Assembly: GCF_004403945.1 (NCBI RefSeq)
Contig: NZ_SOHM01000031.1
Location: 1-64,000 of the forward strand
Reading direction: 5' to 3'
Length of the DNA: 64,000 nt
Source: Cryobacterium lactosi
Lineage (GTDB): Bacteria; Actinomycetota; Actinomycetes; Actinomycetales; Microbacteriaceae
Positions 1 to 9,590 of this stretch are shown piece by piece. Position numbers and translations under genes: made by a program. The notes below the pieces were generated by a model. The model had not been told where the DNA came from, made no database searches, and saw only the letters and a list, made by a program, of their open reading frames with translations. Position 1 is the stretch's first letter. The number at the start of each line of letters is the position of its first letter.

Positions 1-38
1 AAGACTCTTGGAGCTGACCGGTACTAATAAGCCGATAA
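1..38 (+). rRNA. rrl: 23S ribosomal RNA, 3' end (partial)
   Basis: The window opens with the conserved last segment of bacterial 23S rRNA (GAGCTGACCGGTACTAATA). A 5S gene follows about 130 nt later, as expected in an rrn operon. The exact 3' end cannot be set by eye; 38 is an estimate. Confidence 0.9.
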
Positions 39-168
39 TTTGATAACACTCAGTTTGAATAAGCTGCTATGCGTCCACTATGTGGTTCTCGATGTACGGT
101 CGAGAACAACGCCCTCCACGAGGGGGGTCTATAACTAAAAATATAGATTCGATTCACCATCACCAGGT

Positions 169-286
169 GTTTCGGCGGCTATAGCAAGAGGGAAACGCCC
201 GGTCACATTCCGAACCCGGAAGCTAAGACTCTTTGCGCCGATGGTACTGCAGGGGGGACCCTGTGGGAGAGTAGGACACCGCCGGA
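169..286 (+). rRNA. rrf: 5S ribosomal RNA, copy 1
   Basis: Complete 5S gene in the normal rrn position. It starts GTTTCGGCGG and ends CCGCCGGAC, and these ends pair as the terminal helix. The conserved interior CCGAACCCGGAAGCTAAG is present. A strong terminator follows at 305-335. It differs from copy 2 at a single base (T at 180, C in copy 2). Confidence 0.95.
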
Positions 287-304
287 CTTAACTTAGAAAC
301 ACAC

Positions 305-335
305 AGAAAAGCCACCCCACCGGGGTGGCTTTTCT
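305..335 (+). terminator. rrn operon terminator
   Basis: Perfect 14-bp inverted repeat (AGAAAAGCCACCCC, loop ACC, GGGGTGGCTTTTCT) directly after 5S copy 1. The T-rich right arm makes it a plausible intrinsic terminator. Confidence 0.85.
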
Positions 336-390
336 GCGTTTAACCCCCACCCCCGCCTGCACCGGGCCGAGCATGCGCGGGGAGGGCATC

Positions 391-451
391 CGCGAACCGT
401 GAGAAAAGCACCTAAAAACGCGGGATTTCGGTGCTTAAGTCACAGTTCGCG
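391..451. repeat. Long imperfect inverted repeat between the 5S genes
   Basis: CGCGAACCGTGA at 391 pairs with TCACAGTTCGCG ending at 451, with one mismatch. Inside it AAGCACC pairs with GGTGCTT. The result is one long bulged stem in the roughly 270-nt spacer between the first terminator and 5S copy 2. There is no convincing gene in this spacer and no clear promoter for the second 5S. The function is unknown; a REP-like intergenic element is one possibility. Confidence 0.5.
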
Positions 452-609
452 GGAGGGGGAAGTGGGGTTCTGGGGGTGCGATATTTGGGGAGCTTGGGTC
501 AGGCCTGGGGAGGCGCGGGAGCGCGTTGTTGTGTAGACTTGAGGGATCGAAGCTTGATGGTTCGAAACGACTTGATGGTCGGCACTCCGGTGCCGGCGCA
601 TCGCACATT

Positions 610-727
610 GTTTCGGCGGCCATAGCAAGAGGGAAACGCCCGGTCACATTCCGAACCCGGAAGCTAAGACTCTTTGCGCCGATGGTACTGCAGGGGGGAC
701 CCTGTGGGAGAGTAGGACACCGCCGGA
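610..727 (+). rRNA. rrf: 5S ribosomal RNA, copy 2
   Basis: Second full-length 5S gene, about 440 nt downstream of the first and identical except for one base near the 5' end. The identity extends about 10 nt past the gene (ACTTAACTTAG), but the terminator that follows is unrelated to the first. Because a strong terminator separates the copies, it would need read-through or its own promoter; I see no clear -35/-10 pair. Confidence 0.92.
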
Positions 728-737
728 CTTAACTTAG

Positions 738-770
738 TCAAATGGCCACCCATTCGGGTGGCCATTTTGA
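738..770 (+). terminator. Terminator after 5S copy 2
   Basis: Inverted repeat TCAAATGGCCACCC, loop ATTC, GGGTGGCCATTTTGA with a T run in the right arm. It ends 60 nt before the next gene. Confidence 0.8.
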
Positions 771-830
771 CGTTAACGTACGCTGGAGAAGTAGTCCGGT
801 ACGTATAGCCACACCTACAGGAGATAAACA

Positions 831-3002
831 GTGACCCCCACGGAACGCAACGGGAACGACGCACGCGACAACGGGAGCGGCGATCGTCGAACCGGCGGCT
901 ACCAGGGTGGTCGCGGAGGGTCGGACCGGCCCCGCCAGGACGGCGCACGTCCGCCGCACCGGGGCAACACCGGCGGCAACGACCGTCCGCAGCAGGGCGG
1001 CGAGCGTCCGCCGTATCGGGGCAACTCCGACCGTCCCGCGCGCGATGGTGAGCGTCCGCCGTACCGGGGCAACTCCGACCGTCCGGCGCGCGATGGTGAG
1101 CGTCCTCCCTACCGTGGGAACAACGACCGTCCGCAGCGTGATGGTGATCGTCCTCCGTACCGGGGCAACTCTGACCGTCCGCAGGGCGGGGAGCGTGCGC
1201 CGTACCGCGGCAACGGCGACCGCCCGGGTTACCAGGGCAACAACGACCGTCCCCAGCGTGATGGCGACCGTCCTCCGTACCGTGGCAACAGCGACCGTCC
1301 GGCGTACAACTCGGACCGTCCCGCGTACAAGGGCAACTCGGACCGTCCCCAGCGCGATGGCGATCGTCCTCCCTACCGGGGCAACTCTGACCGTCCGCAG
1401 GGCGGGGAGCGTGCGCCGTACCGCGGGAACAGCGACCGCCCCGGGTACCAGGGCAACAACGACCGTCCCCAGCGCGATGGCGATCGTCCTCCGTACCGTG
1501 GCAACAGCGACCGTCCGGCGTACAACTCGGACCGTCCCGCGTACAAGGGCAACTCCGATCGTCCGCAGCGCGATGGCGATCGTCCCGCGTACAAGGGCAA
1601 CAGCGACCGTCCGGCGTACAAGGGCAACTCTGACCGTCCTCAGCGTGACGGTGACCGTCCCGCGTACAAGGGCAACAGCGACCGCCCGGCGTACAACTCG
1701 GACCGTCCCGCGTACAAGGGCAATTCCGATCGTCCCCAGCGTGACGGTGACCGCCCCGCATACAAGGGCAACAGCGACCGTCCGGCGTACAAGGGCAACT
1801 CCGATCGTCCCCAGCGAGATGGCGATCGTCCCGCGTACAAAGGCAACAGCGATCGTCCGGCATACAAGGGCAACTCTGATCGCCCCCAGCGCGACACGGA
1901 GAACAAGCCGTGGCTGAAGGACAGCGCCCGCGGCGGTTCGCCGACCCGCGCAGGTGCCCCGCGCGACGCCGGCAAGAAACTGTGGACCCGCGACGGCGCC
2001 CCCGCCCGCAATGACCGCGATGCCCGCGTCGTCGAAGAGGAGATGACCGAAGAGCAGCGCATGCAGCGCGAGCTGCGTTCGGTGCGCCCGCGTCACGACG
2101 ACCCCGAGCTGCCCGACGACATCACGTCTGAGGACCTGGACCGCATCGCGCGCAACGAGCTCAAGACCCTCACCAAGGACAACGCCGAGGCCGTTGGCCG
2201 TCACCTGGCGATGGCCGCCCGGGTCATCGAAGACGACCCCGAACTGGCCCACCGTCACGTGATGAGCGCCGCACGTCGTGCCGGCCGCATCGCCGTGGTG
2301 CGCGAGAGCCTCGCCATCACCGCCTACGCCACCGGCGACTTCGCTCTGGCGCTGCGGGAACTGCGCACCTACCGCCGCATCTCGGGCTCCAACGCCCAGC
2401 TGCCCCTGATGGTCGACAGCGAACGCGGCGTGGGCCGCCCCGACCGCGCCCTCGAGCTCGGCCGCTCCGTGGACCGCTCAACCCTGCCGGCCGGCGTGCA
2501 GGTGGCCCTGGCCATTGCGATGTCCGGTGCCCGCCTGGACCTGGGGGAGACCGAAGCCGCGCTGAGCGAGCTCGAGATCGCCCAGCTCGACCCGAAGACC
2601 GCGTTCTCCTACAGCTCCGAGCTGTTCGCCGCCTACGCCGAGGTGCTTGAAGAACTCGGCCGCACCGACGAGGCCGACGTCTGGAACGAACGGGCCTCCC
2701 GTGCCGACGCCGCCCTGAACGGCGACGTCGACGAGACCATCGAGATCGTGGAACTTGACGACGAAGAGTTCGATGAAGACGAGGACGACACCGACGACGA
2801 GACCGATGAGGTCAGCACCGACGAAGCAGCCGCCGAGGCTGACGACGCCGAGGCCGACAACGCCGATGTGCCCGACGAGCTCGAGACCGCCGACGACACC
2901 ATCACCATCACCGAGACCGAGGACGCTGCTTCAGCCGATGACGAATCCACCGACGGCGCCGAGGGCGTGGACGAAGATCCTGAAACGACGCCCGTTGACT
3001 GA
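831..3002 (+). CDS. Repeat-rich basic/acidic protein with TPR-like core
   Basis: Predicted 723-aa protein in three parts. Residues about 31-355 are a low-complexity, arginine- and asparagine-rich tract made of variants of GNSDRPQRDGDRPAYK. Residues about 410-630 form a helical, tetratricopeptide-like region. The last 85 residues are extremely acidic. The GTG start at 831 follows AGGAG at a good distance. The TTG start of the downstream HAD phosphatase overlaps its stop codon, so the two genes are probably translated together. A similar TPR-like gene often precedes this phosphatase in actinobacteria. A basic disordered arm plus an acidic tail would suit nucleic-acid or ribosome binding, but that is inference; the function is unknown. 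Confidence 0.85.
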   Translation: MTPTERNGNDARDNGSGDRRTGGYQGGRGGSDRPRQDGARPPHRGNTGGNDRPQQGGERPPYRGNSDRPARDGERPPYRGNSDRPARDGERPPYRGNNDRPQRDGDRPPYRGNSDRPQGGERAPYRGNGDRPGYQGNNDRPQRDGDRPPYRGNSDRPAYNSDRPAYKGNSDRPQRDGDRPPYRGNSDRPQGGERAPYRGNSDRPGYQGNNDRPQRDGDRPPYRGNSDRPAYNSDRPAYKGNSDRPQRDGDRPAYKGNSDRPAYKGNSDRPQRDGDRPAYKGNSDRPAYNSDRPAYKGNSDRPQRDGDRPAYKGNSDRPAYKGNSDRPQRDGDRPAYKGNSDRPAYKGNSDRPQRDTENKPWLKDSARGGSPTRAGAPRDAGKKLWTRDGAPARNDRDARVVEEEMTEEQRMQRELRSVRPRHDDPELPDDITSEDLDRIARNELKTLTKDNAEAVGRHLAMAARVIEDDPELAHRHVMSAARRAGRIAVVRESLAITAYATGDFALALRELRTYRRISGSNAQLPLMVDSERGVGRPDRALELGRSVDRSTLPAGVQVALAIAMSGARLDLGETEAALSELEIAQLDPKTAFSYSSELFAAYAEVLEELGRTDEADVWNERASRADAALNGDVDETIEIVELDDEEFDEDEDDTDDETDEVSTDEAAAEADDAEADNADVPDELETADDTITITETEDAASADDESTDGAEGVDEDPETTPVD
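921..1900 (+). repeat. Intragenic tandem repeat tract
   Basis: About 980 nt of near-identical in-frame repeats, whose units read roughly (G)NSDRPAYK and NSDRPQRDGDRP. Blocks of over 100 nt recur almost exactly (compare 1140-1400 with 1360-1620). All units are multiples of three, so slippage would change length without shifting frame. The tract is likely to vary between strains and to be hard to assemble. Confidence 0.9.
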
Positions 3003-4020
3003 GCCGGCCACACCGCTGGCCGGCATCGACGTCGTCCTGGCTGACCTCGACGGCGTCGTGTACGCCGGACCGCACGCCATCCCGTACGCGATTGACGGCC
3101 TCAACAAGGCCGCCGAGAGCATCCGGGTGGGCTACATCACCAACAACGCCTCACGCACGGATGCGTCCGTGGCCGGCCACCTGACCGACCTCGGTCTCAC
3201 AGTGGCGCCGTCCGACGTCGTCACCTCGCCCCAGGCAGCCATGCGGCTACTCGTGGACCAGGTGCCGGCCGGCTCGCGGATCCTGGTCGTGGGCGGCGAC
3301 GGGCTCGTCGACGAACTGCAGAAGCATGGCTTCACGGTCACCCGCTCCGCCGAGGACTCCCCGGCCGCCGTGGTGCAGGGCTTCGCGCCCGACGTGGGCT
3401 GGACCCAGCTGGCCGAGGCCTGCTTCGCGCTGAACGCCGGCGTCACCCCCGACGGCGACTACCCGGGCATCCCGTGGATCGCGACGAACACCGACTGGAC
3501 CATTCCGCAGGCCCGCGGCATCGCGCCGGGCAACGGCACCCTGGTGTCGGCGGTGCACACCGCCGTCGGCCGCCTGCCGCTGGTGGCCGGCAAGCCGGAG
3601 ATCCCGATCTTCCAGGAAGCCGTCAAACGCTTCGAGGCCACCGCGCCGCTGTTCATCGGCGACCGGCTCGACACCGACATTCTCGGCGCCAACCGCGCCG
3701 GCATGCCGTCGGTGCTGGTACTCACCGGCATCGACAAGGCCAAGCAGGCCCTGGCGGCCGGCCCCGCCGAGCGACCCACGTTCATCCTGGAGGACCTGCG
3801 CCAGCTGCACGAGCCCTACCCGGTGACGGTGTTCTCCAAGGACAAGTCCCAGGCGACCGTCGACGGCGCGAGCGTGCGCATCCACGGCGCCGACGTTCAG
3901 ATCATGGCCGTGGGCGACGACGGCATCAACCTGCTGCGGGCCGCCTGCGCGGTGATCTGGGCATCCGGACGACCGATCTACGGCCTCAACGTTCCGGAGA
4001 GTCTGTATCTCGGACGGTAG
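2995..4020 (+). CDS. HAD-IIA family phosphatase (NagD/PNPase-like)
   Basis: A 341-aa predicted cytoplasmic phosphatase of the haloacid dehalogenase superfamily, subfamily IIA. The class motifs appear in order: DLDGVVY near residue 17 (nucleophile and acid/base Asp), TNNAS near 48, the lysine in AGKPEI near 200, and GDRLDTDI near 221 (Mg binding). The substrate of this family is usually uncertain; sugar phosphates, nucleotides and p-nitrophenyl phosphate are typical. The open frame extends much further upstream, but that part lies inside the acidic tail of the preceding gene. The TTG at 2995, overlapping that gene's TGA, is the best start. Confidence 0.88.
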   Translation: MTEPATPLAGIDVVLADLDGVVYAGPHAIPYAIDGLNKAAESIRVGYITNNASRTDASVAGHLTDLGLTVAPSDVVTSPQAAMRLLVDQVPAGSRILVVGGDGLVDELQKHGFTVTRSAEDSPAAVVQGFAPDVGWTQLAEACFALNAGVTPDGDYPGIPWIATNTDWTIPQARGIAPGNGTLVSAVHTAVGRLPLVAGKPEIPIFQEAVKRFEATAPLFIGDRLDTDILGANRAGMPSVLVLTGIDKAKQALAAGPAERPTFILEDLRQLHEPYPVTVFSKDKSQATVDGASVRIHGADVQIMAVGDDGINLLRAACAVIWASGRPIYGLNVPESLYLGR

Positions 4021-4030
4021 CCTAGGAAGC

Positions 4031-4291
4031 GTGAGTGCAGACGGAGTAGATGCGGTCGGGCCGCCCAGCGTGCCGACCCCGGCTCGTCCGGGGCCGCGCC
4101 CCACGCCGTCTGCGCCGGCGCCCACCGGAGACGCACCCGCACCGCCCGTGCTGGACGGTGAGCTCGATGCCCGCCTCGCGGCCGTCGAGGCCCTGCCGCT
4201 CGAGGACCGGGCCACGGCATACGTCCAGCTGCACGACAGTCTGCGCGACCACCTCGAAGGTGGCGACGTGCCCCGATCGAAGGCCGAATGA
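4031..4291 (+). CDS. Small conserved actinobacterial protein upstream of tlyA
   Basis: An 86-aa protein. The first half is rich in proline and alanine. The second half is a predicted helical hairpin (LDARLAAVEALPLEDR, then YVQLHDSLRDHL). Its GTG start lies 7 nt after TAGCCT, the arrangement of a leaderless actinobacterial transcript. Its TGA overlaps the ATG of tlyA. Genes of this size and pattern commonly sit between the HAD phosphatase and tlyA in this phylum. No function is known to me. Confidence 0.75.
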   Translation: MSADGVDAVGPPSVPTPARPGPRPTPSAPAPTGDAPAPPVLDGELDARLAAVEALPLEDRATAYVQLHDSLRDHLEGGDVPRSKAE

Positions 4292-5229
4292 CCACCACGA
4301 GCACGGAACAGCCAGACCCCGAGATGGGGACCCAGCACGAGCACACTCCAGAGCGGCCGGCGCCACAGCCGACCAGCGTGCCGATCACCACACCGCCGGC
4401 GCCCGCCGCTGAACCCCTGATGTCGCCCACGGGGGAGCAGCGCCTGGACTCCGCCCTGTCCGACCGCGGTCTGGTGCGCTCCCGCACCGTCGCCGCCCGG
4501 CTCATCGCCGAGGGCTTGGTCACCGTGGACGGCACCGCGGTGGTCAAGGCATCCGCCAAGGTGCGCCCCAACCAGGTCATCGCCGTGGCACCCACCGACC
4601 ACTACGTGAGCCGCGGCGCGCACAAGCTCGTCGCCGCACTCGACGCGTTCGAGCTGCCGATCACCGGCCGCACCGCGATGGATGCCGGCGCCTCCACCGG
4701 CGGCTTCAGCCAGGTGCTGCTCGAACGCGGCATCGGCCGGGTCATCGCGGTGGATGTGGGCCACGGCCAGCTGTCGCCGACCATCAAGGCCGACCCGCGA
4801 GTTACCCTCGTCGAGGGCTGCAACCTGCGCTACGCCACCGCGGAGTCCATCGCGGCCGCGTCCGGCGTCACCGAGCGCCCCGACCTCGTCGTCGGCGACC
4901 TCTCGTTCATCTCCCTCACCACGGTGCTGCCCGCCCTTGTGGCCACCGCCGCCGAAGGCGCCGACTTCGTGCTGCTGATCAAGCCGCAATTCGAGGTGGG
5001 CCGGGGCGGCATCCGCGAGGGTGTCGTGCACAACGCCGGCCTCCGCGCCGACGCCGTGTCCGGCGTGCTCTGGGCGGCCTGGGACCTGGGCCTGGGCGTG
5101 AACGGGCTGATCGCGTCGCCGATCGCCGGCGCCGCGGGCAACCACGAATATCTCGTGTGGTTGAGACGTGGAACCGGCACCAATCCGACAGAATGGATCG
5201 ATCGGATAACCGTCCTGGTGGGAGCGTGA
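4288..5229 (+). CDS. tlyA: TlyA family rRNA 2'-O-methyltransferase
   Basis: A 313-aa protein. An acidic/proline-rich leader of about 50 residues is followed by an S4 RNA-binding domain (LDSALSDRGLVRSRTVA) and an FtsJ-like Rossmann methyltransferase domain with the SAM motif MDAGASTGGFSQVLLE. Characterised TlyA proteins methylate ribose in 16S and 23S rRNA, which in mycobacteria determines capreomycin sensitivity. The gene overlaps its neighbours on both sides (ATGA at 4288 and the nadK start region near 5226), so it belongs to the same operon. The leader is longer than in most TlyA proteins, so a later start is possible. Confidence 0.92.
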   Translation: MTTTSTEQPDPEMGTQHEHTPERPAPQPTSVPITTPPAPAAEPLMSPTGEQRLDSALSDRGLVRSRTVAARLIAEGLVTVDGTAVVKASAKVRPNQVIAVAPTDHYVSRGAHKLVAALDAFELPITGRTAMDAGASTGGFSQVLLERGIGRVIAVDVGHGQLSPTIKADPRVTLVEGCNLRYATAESIAAASGVTERPDLVVGDLSFISLTTVLPALVATAAEGADFVLLIKPQFEVGRGGIREGVVHNAGLRADAVSGVLWAAWDLGLGVNGLIASPIAGAAGNHEYLVWLRRGTGTNPTEWIDRITVLVGA

Positions 5230-5234
5230 CGAGC

Positions 5235-6155
5235 ATGACCGCAACACCCAGGCACATCCTCGTCGTCGCGCACACCGGCCGCCAGGACTCCCTCCAGGCC
5301 GCGGCCACGGTGTGTGAGCAGCTCATCGCCGCCGGCGCCGTGCCGGTGCTAGCCGCCGAGGAGCGCGCCGACCTGCTGGCGTCCTGCCCACAGCTGAACG
5401 GCAGCACCGCCGTACTCGGCGAAACCGTGCAGGCCACCGACCTCGAACTCGTGATCGTGCTCGGCGGCGACGGCACCATCCTGCGTGCCGCCGAGATCGT
5501 GCGCGGCTGCTCCGCCCCGCTGCTGGGTATCAACCTGGGCCACGTCGGGTTCCTCGCCGAAAGCGAGCGCGACGACCTGGGCGAGGCCGTGCGCCGCGCC
5601 CTGCTGCGCGACTACCTCGTGGAGGAGCGCATGACGCTCTCGGTGCGGGTGAAGGTGGACCACGAGGTGGTCTACGAAACCTGGGCGCTCAACGAGGCCA
5701 CCGTTGAAAAGGCCAGCCGGCAACGGATGATCGAGGTCATCATCGAGGTCGACGGCCGTCCGCTCTCCGCCTTCGGCTGCGACGGCGTGGTGCTGTCCAC
5801 CCCCACCGGGTCCACCGCCTACTCGTTCTCCGCCGGCGGCCCCATCGTGTGGCCGAGCCTGGACGCCCTGCTGCTCGTGCCGCTGAGCGCACACGCCCTG
5901 TTCGCCCGCCCGCTCGTGGTGGGACCGGACTCCTCACTCGCTGTGGAGGTCCTCGCCCGCGGCGACAGCACCGCGGTGCTCTGCGCCGACGGCCGCCGGG
6001 TCTCCGACCTGCCGCCGGGCGCCCGCGTGATCGTGCGACGCTCACCGGTTCCGGTGCGCCTTGCCCGGCTGCACAGCGGACCGTTCACCGACCGGCTGGT
6101 GAACAAGTTCAACCTGCCCATCACGGGCTGGCGCGGCCCGGTCGGACACGAGTGA
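5235..6155 (+). CDS. nadK: NAD kinase
   Basis: A 306-aa ATP-NAD kinase that makes NADP. The diagnostic GGDGT motif (VLGGDGTILRAAE) is near residue 78 and GINLGHVGFLAE near 100. The later conserved block CDGVVLSTPTGSTAYS shapes the NAD site. ATG 5235 has GGGAG about 11 nt upstream; GTG 5226, which overlaps the tlyA stop, is the alternative. It lies in the tlyA-nadK-recN order typical of actinobacteria. Confidence 0.93.
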   Translation: MTATPRHILVVAHTGRQDSLQAAATVCEQLIAAGAVPVLAAEERADLLASCPQLNGSTAVLGETVQATDLELVIVLGGDGTILRAAEIVRGCSAPLLGINLGHVGFLAESERDDLGEAVRRALLRDYLVEERMTLSVRVKVDHEVVYETWALNEATVEKASRQRMIEVIIEVDGRPLSAFGCDGVVLSTPTGSTAYSFSAGGPIVWPSLDALLLVPLSAHALFARPLVVGPDSSLAVEVLARGDSTAVLCADGRRVSDLPPGARVIVRRSPVPVRLARLHSGPFTDRLVNKFNLPITGWRGPVGHE

Positions 6156-6162
6156 TGACCGC

Positions 6163-7884
6163 ATGATCGAAGAACTCGTCATCAGGGACCTCGGCGTGAT
6201 CAAGGAGGCCACCCTCCCGCTCGGACCCGGCTTCACCGCCATCACCGGCGAGACCGGCGCGGGCAAGACCATGGTCGTCACCGCCCTGGGCCTGCTGCTG
6301 GGCGAACGCGCCGACCCGGGCACCGTGCGGGCCGGCCAAGCCCAGAGCTGGGTCGAGGGCCGCTGGCTGATCGCGCCCGACGGCGCCGTCGCCCAGCGGG
6401 TGCGGGATGCCGGGGGAGACCTGGACGGCCCCGAACTGCTGCTCAGCCGCTCGGTCTCGGCCGAGGGCCGCAGCCGCGCCGTCGTCGGCGGCCGCAGCGC
6501 CCCCGCCGGGGTGCTCGGCGACCTCGGCGGCGACCTCGTCGTGGTGCACGGCCAGTCCGACCAGGTGCGCCTGCGTTCCACCGCCGCCCAGCGCGACGCG
6601 CTGGACCGCTTCGCCGGCACCGACCTCACCGAGGCCCTGAGCGCCTTCCAACACGTCTACCACCGCTGGCACGCCAACCAGGCCGAACTCGACCTGCTCA
6701 TCGCCGAGCAGGACCGCCGGGCCCGGGAAGCTGAAGACCTGCGCCTGCGGATCGCCGAGATCGAACTCGCCGCCCCGCAGCGCGGCGAAGACGACGAACT
6801 CACCAGCCGCGCCGAACGGCTCGGCAACCTCGAAGAACTCCGCCTGGCCGCCGCGTCGTCGCGGGAACTGCTCTCGGCCGAGGAATCCGGCGATGAGTCG
6901 CCCGACGTCGTCGCCCTGCTCGAGTCCGCCCGCCGCCAGCTGGAGCGCGCCGCCGAGCACGACCCGACCCTGCCGCCGCTGGCCGAGGCCCTCGCCAACG
7001 CCGGATTCCTCGTCGCCGACATCGCCGCGCAGCTCTCCAGCTACCTCGCGGGCCTGGACGCCGACGGCGCCAGGGAACTCGAAGTGGTGCAGGACCGCCG
7101 CGCCGAACTGAGCGTGCTGTCCCGCAAATTCGTCGGCGGCCTGGACGAGGCCATTGACTTCCTCGACACCGGCAGCAGCCGGCTGCTCGAACTAGATAGC
7201 GACTCCGACCGGATCGACGCGCTGCGCGCGGACACCGTCGCCGACCGGGACCTTGTGCAGCGCCTCGCCGAGGCCGTCACCGGCATCCGCACCGCCGCGG
7301 CCGCCGCACTCGGCGCCGCCGTCACCACCGAACTGGCCGCGCTGGCCATGCCCGACGCCCGCCTCGTGGTGGAGATCGACCGGCTCGACGAGGTCTCGGT
7401 GACCGGACTCGACCTGGTGCGGATCATGTTGCAGCCCCACGCCGGCGCTGAGCCGCGGGCGTTGGCGCGCGGCGCATCCGGCGGCGAGCTGTCGCGGGTG
7501 ATGCTGGCCATCGAGGTCGTCATCAACGCCACCGACCCCGTGCCCACCTTCGTGTTCGACGAGGTCGACGCCGGTGTGGGCGGAGCAGCCGCGATCGAGA
7601 TCGGCCGGCGACTCGCCCGGCTGGCCGAAACCGCGCAGGTGATCGTGGTCACCCACCTCGCCCAAGTGGCCGCCTTCGCCGGCAACCACCTCAGCGTGGT
7701 CAAGGACAGCCACGGATCGGTCACCGCGAGCAGCGTGCGCCAGCTCACCGGCGACGATCGCGCCGCCGAGATGGCCCGCCTGCTCTCCGGTCTGCCCGAT
7801 TCCGCCAGCGGCCTCGAGCACGCTCGCGAGCTCATCGAACTTGCCCACTCAACCAGCTCCAACGGAGAGGCCCCCGCTAGGTGA
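6163..7884 (+). CDS. recN: DNA repair protein RecN
   Basis: A 573-aa SMC-like ATPase of double-strand break repair. Walker A is GETGAGKT near residue 29. A central helical coiled-coil region follows at about 150-380. The ABC signature is [15 protein letters not shown] near 440, and Walker B is [13 protein letters not shown]. Length is normal for RecN. It follows nadK by 7 nt, and its last codons overlap the -10 region proposed for pyrG. Confidence 0.95.
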   Translation: MIEELVIRDLGVIKEATLPLGPGFTAITGETGAGKTMVVTALGLLLGERADPGTVRAGQAQSWVEGRWLIAPDGAVAQRVRDAGGDLDGPELLLSRSVSAEGRSRAVVGGRSAPAGVLGDLGGDLVVVHGQSDQVRLRSTAAQRDALDRFAGTDLTEALSAFQHVYHRWHANQAELDLLIAEQDRRAREAEDLRLRIAEIELAAPQRGEDDELTSRAERLGNLEELRLAAASSRELLSAEESGDESPDVVALLESARRQLERAAEHDPTLPPLAEALANAGFLVADIAAQLSSYLAGLDADGARELEVVQDRRAELSVLSRKFVGGLDEAIDFLDTGSSRLLELDSDSDRIDALRADTVADRDLVQRLAEAVTGIRTAAAAALGAAVTTELAALAMPDARLVVEIDRLDEVSVTGLDLVRIMLQPHAGAEPRALARGASGGELSRVMLAIEVVINATDPVPTFVFDEVDAGVGGAAAIEIGRRLARLAETAQVIVVTHLAQVAAFAGNHLSVVKDSHGSVTASSVRQLTGDDRAAEMARLLSGLPDSASGLEHARELIELAHSTSSNGEAPAR

Positions 7885-7890
7885 TAGGAT
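7885..7890 (+). promoter_or_regulatory. -10 element of a leaderless pyrG transcript
   Basis: TAGGAT inside the end of recN lies 8 nt before GTG 7899. Several genes here share this spacing of a TANNNT-like hexamer 6-8 nt before the start codon: 4031, 11298, 35401, 40303 and 54003. No good -35 is visible, so this is inference from position. Confidence 0.4.
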
Positions 7891-7898
7891 CGAAGCCC

Positions 7899-9590
7899 GT
7901 GGTGAACAATATAAACGCGGACAAATCAGACGACATTACGAAGCACATTTTTGTGACCGGTGGTGTCGTTTCTTCATTGGGTAAAGGCCTGACGGCGGCA
8001 AGCCTCGGCAACCTGCTCACCGCTCGCGGACTGCGCGTTGTGATGCAGAAACTCGACCCCTACCTCAACGTCGACCCTGGAACGATGAACCCGTTCCAGC
8101 ACGGCGAAGTCTTCGTCACCGACGACGGCTCCGAGACCGACCTCGACATCGGCCACTACGAGCGCTTCCTCGACATCAACCTCACCCAGGCGGCGAACGT
8201 CACCACCGGTCAGGTCTACTCGCAGGTCATCGCCCGCGAACGCCGCGGCGAGTACCTCGGCGACACCGTGCAGGTCATCCCGCACATCACCGACGAGATC
8301 AAGCGACGGATGCGCCTGCAGGCCAGCGATGAGCCCCGCCCCGACGTGATCATCACCGAGGTCGGCGGCACGGTCGGCGACATCGAGTCGCAGCCGTTCA
8401 TCGAGGCCGCCCGCCAGGTGCGCCACGAACTCGGCCGCAAGAACGTCTTCTTCGTGCACGTGTCGCTGGTGCCGTTCATGGCCGCCTCCGGTGAGCAGAA
8501 GACCAAGCCCACCCAGCACTCCGTCGCCGCGTTGCGCTCGCTGGGTATCCAGCCGGATGCCCTGGTCCTGCGCAGCGACCGGACCGTGTCCGAGTCGAAC
8601 AAGCGCAAGATCGCGCTGATGTGCGACGTGGACGAAGACGCCGTGGTGAACTGCAAAGACGTGCCCAGCATCTACGAGATCCCCGCCGTGCTGCACGAGC
8701 AGGGCCTGGACAAGTACATCACCGACGCCCTGAACCTGCCGGTGAAGGACGTGGACTGGACCGCCTGGCAGCGAGTGCTCGACGCCGTGCGCGAGCCCAA
8801 GCACGAGGTGACCATCGGCCTGGTCGGCAAGTACATCGACCTGCCCGACGCCTACCTCTCGGTGACCGAAGCGCTGCGCGCCGGCGGTTTCGCCCAGCAG
8901 ACCAAGGTCAAGATCGAGTGGATCGCCTCCGACACCTGCGAGACCCCCGAAGGCGCCGCCGCGATGCTCTCCGAGCTCGACGGCATCTGCGTGCCTGGCG
9001 GATTCGGCGTGCGCGGCATCGAGGGCAAGCTCGGCGCCCTCAAGTTCGCCCGCGAGAACGCCATCCCGGTGCTCGGCCTGTGCCTCGGCCTGCAGTGCAT
9101 GGTCATCGAGTACGCCCGCAACAAGGCCGGCCTCGAGGGCGCCTCGTCGAGCGAGTTCGACCCGGAGACCGAGTTCCCCGTGATCGCGACCATGGAAGAG
9201 CAGGTCGAGATCATCGCCGGCGGAGACCTGGGCGGCACCATGCGCCTGGGGCTGTACCCGGCCAACCTCGCCTCCGGTTCCATCGTTGAGGAGCTGTACG
9301 GAGCCCCCGTCGCCTCCGAGCGTCACCGTCACCGCTACGAGGTGAACAACAACTACCGTCAGCAGATCGCCGACGCCGGCCTGTGGTTCTCCGGCGTCTC
9401 GCCCGACGGCCACCTGGTGGAGTATGTGGAGCTGCCCCGCGCCGAGCACCCGTTCTACGTGGGCACCCAGGCCCACCCCGAACTGCGCTCGCGCCCCAGC
9501 CACGCGCACCCGCTGTTCCGCGGCCTGATCGGCGCGGCCCTGGACCGCCAGCAGGCCAGCCGCCTGTTCGAGGTCAAGGAAGATGCCTAA
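7899..9590 (+). CDS. pyrG: CTP synthase
   Basis: A 563-aa enzyme that aminates UTP to CTP with glutamine. The N-terminal synthetase domain carries [16 protein letters not shown] near residue 15 and the dinucleotide-binding block [14 protein letters not shown]. The C-terminal class I glutamine amidotransferase domain has its nucleophile in GLCLGLQCM and the His/Glu pair in HPELRSRP. An in-frame GTG at 7881 also exists, but the start at 7899 fits the TAGGAT promoter spacing and the usual N terminus. It overlaps the Nudix gene by 8 nt. Confidence 0.96.
   Translation: MVNNINADKSDDITKHIFVTGGVVSSLGKGLTAASLGNLLTARGLRVVMQKLDPYLNVDPGTMNPFQHGEVFVTDDGSETDLDIGHYERFLDINLTQAANVTTGQVYSQVIARERRGEYLGDTVQVIPHITDEIKRRMRLQASDEPRPDVIITEVGGTVGDIESQPFIEAARQVRHELGRKNVFFVHVSLVPFMAASGEQKTKPTQHSVAALRSLGIQPDALVLRSDRTVSESNKRKIALMCDVDEDAVVNCKDVPSIYEIPAVLHEQGLDKYITDALNLPVKDVDWTAWQRVLDAVREPKHEVTIGLVGKYIDLPDAYLSVTEALRAGGFAQQTKVKIEWIASDTCETPEGAAAMLSELDGICVPGGFGVRGIEGKLGALKFARENAIPVLGLCLGLQCMVIEYARNKAGLEGASSSEFDPETEFPVIATMEEQVEIIAGGDLGGTMRLGLYPANLASGSIVEELYGAPVASERHRHRYEVNNNYRQQIADAGLWFSGVSPDGHLVEYVELPRAEHPFYVGTQAHPELRSRPSHAHPLFRGLIGAALDRQQASRLFEVKEDA

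Noticed and set aside
664..2258. Long minus-strand frames (399 and 506 aa) opposite the repeat-rich gene
   Set aside because: They are mirror images of the tandem repeat; composition is Arg/Cys- or Val-rich without family features, and the plus frame has a start with ribosome binding site and a TPR-like core.
3247..5247. 666-aa minus-strand frame
   Set aside because: Lies opposite the HAD phosphatase and tlyA, both with clear catalytic motifs; it is a high-GC shadow.
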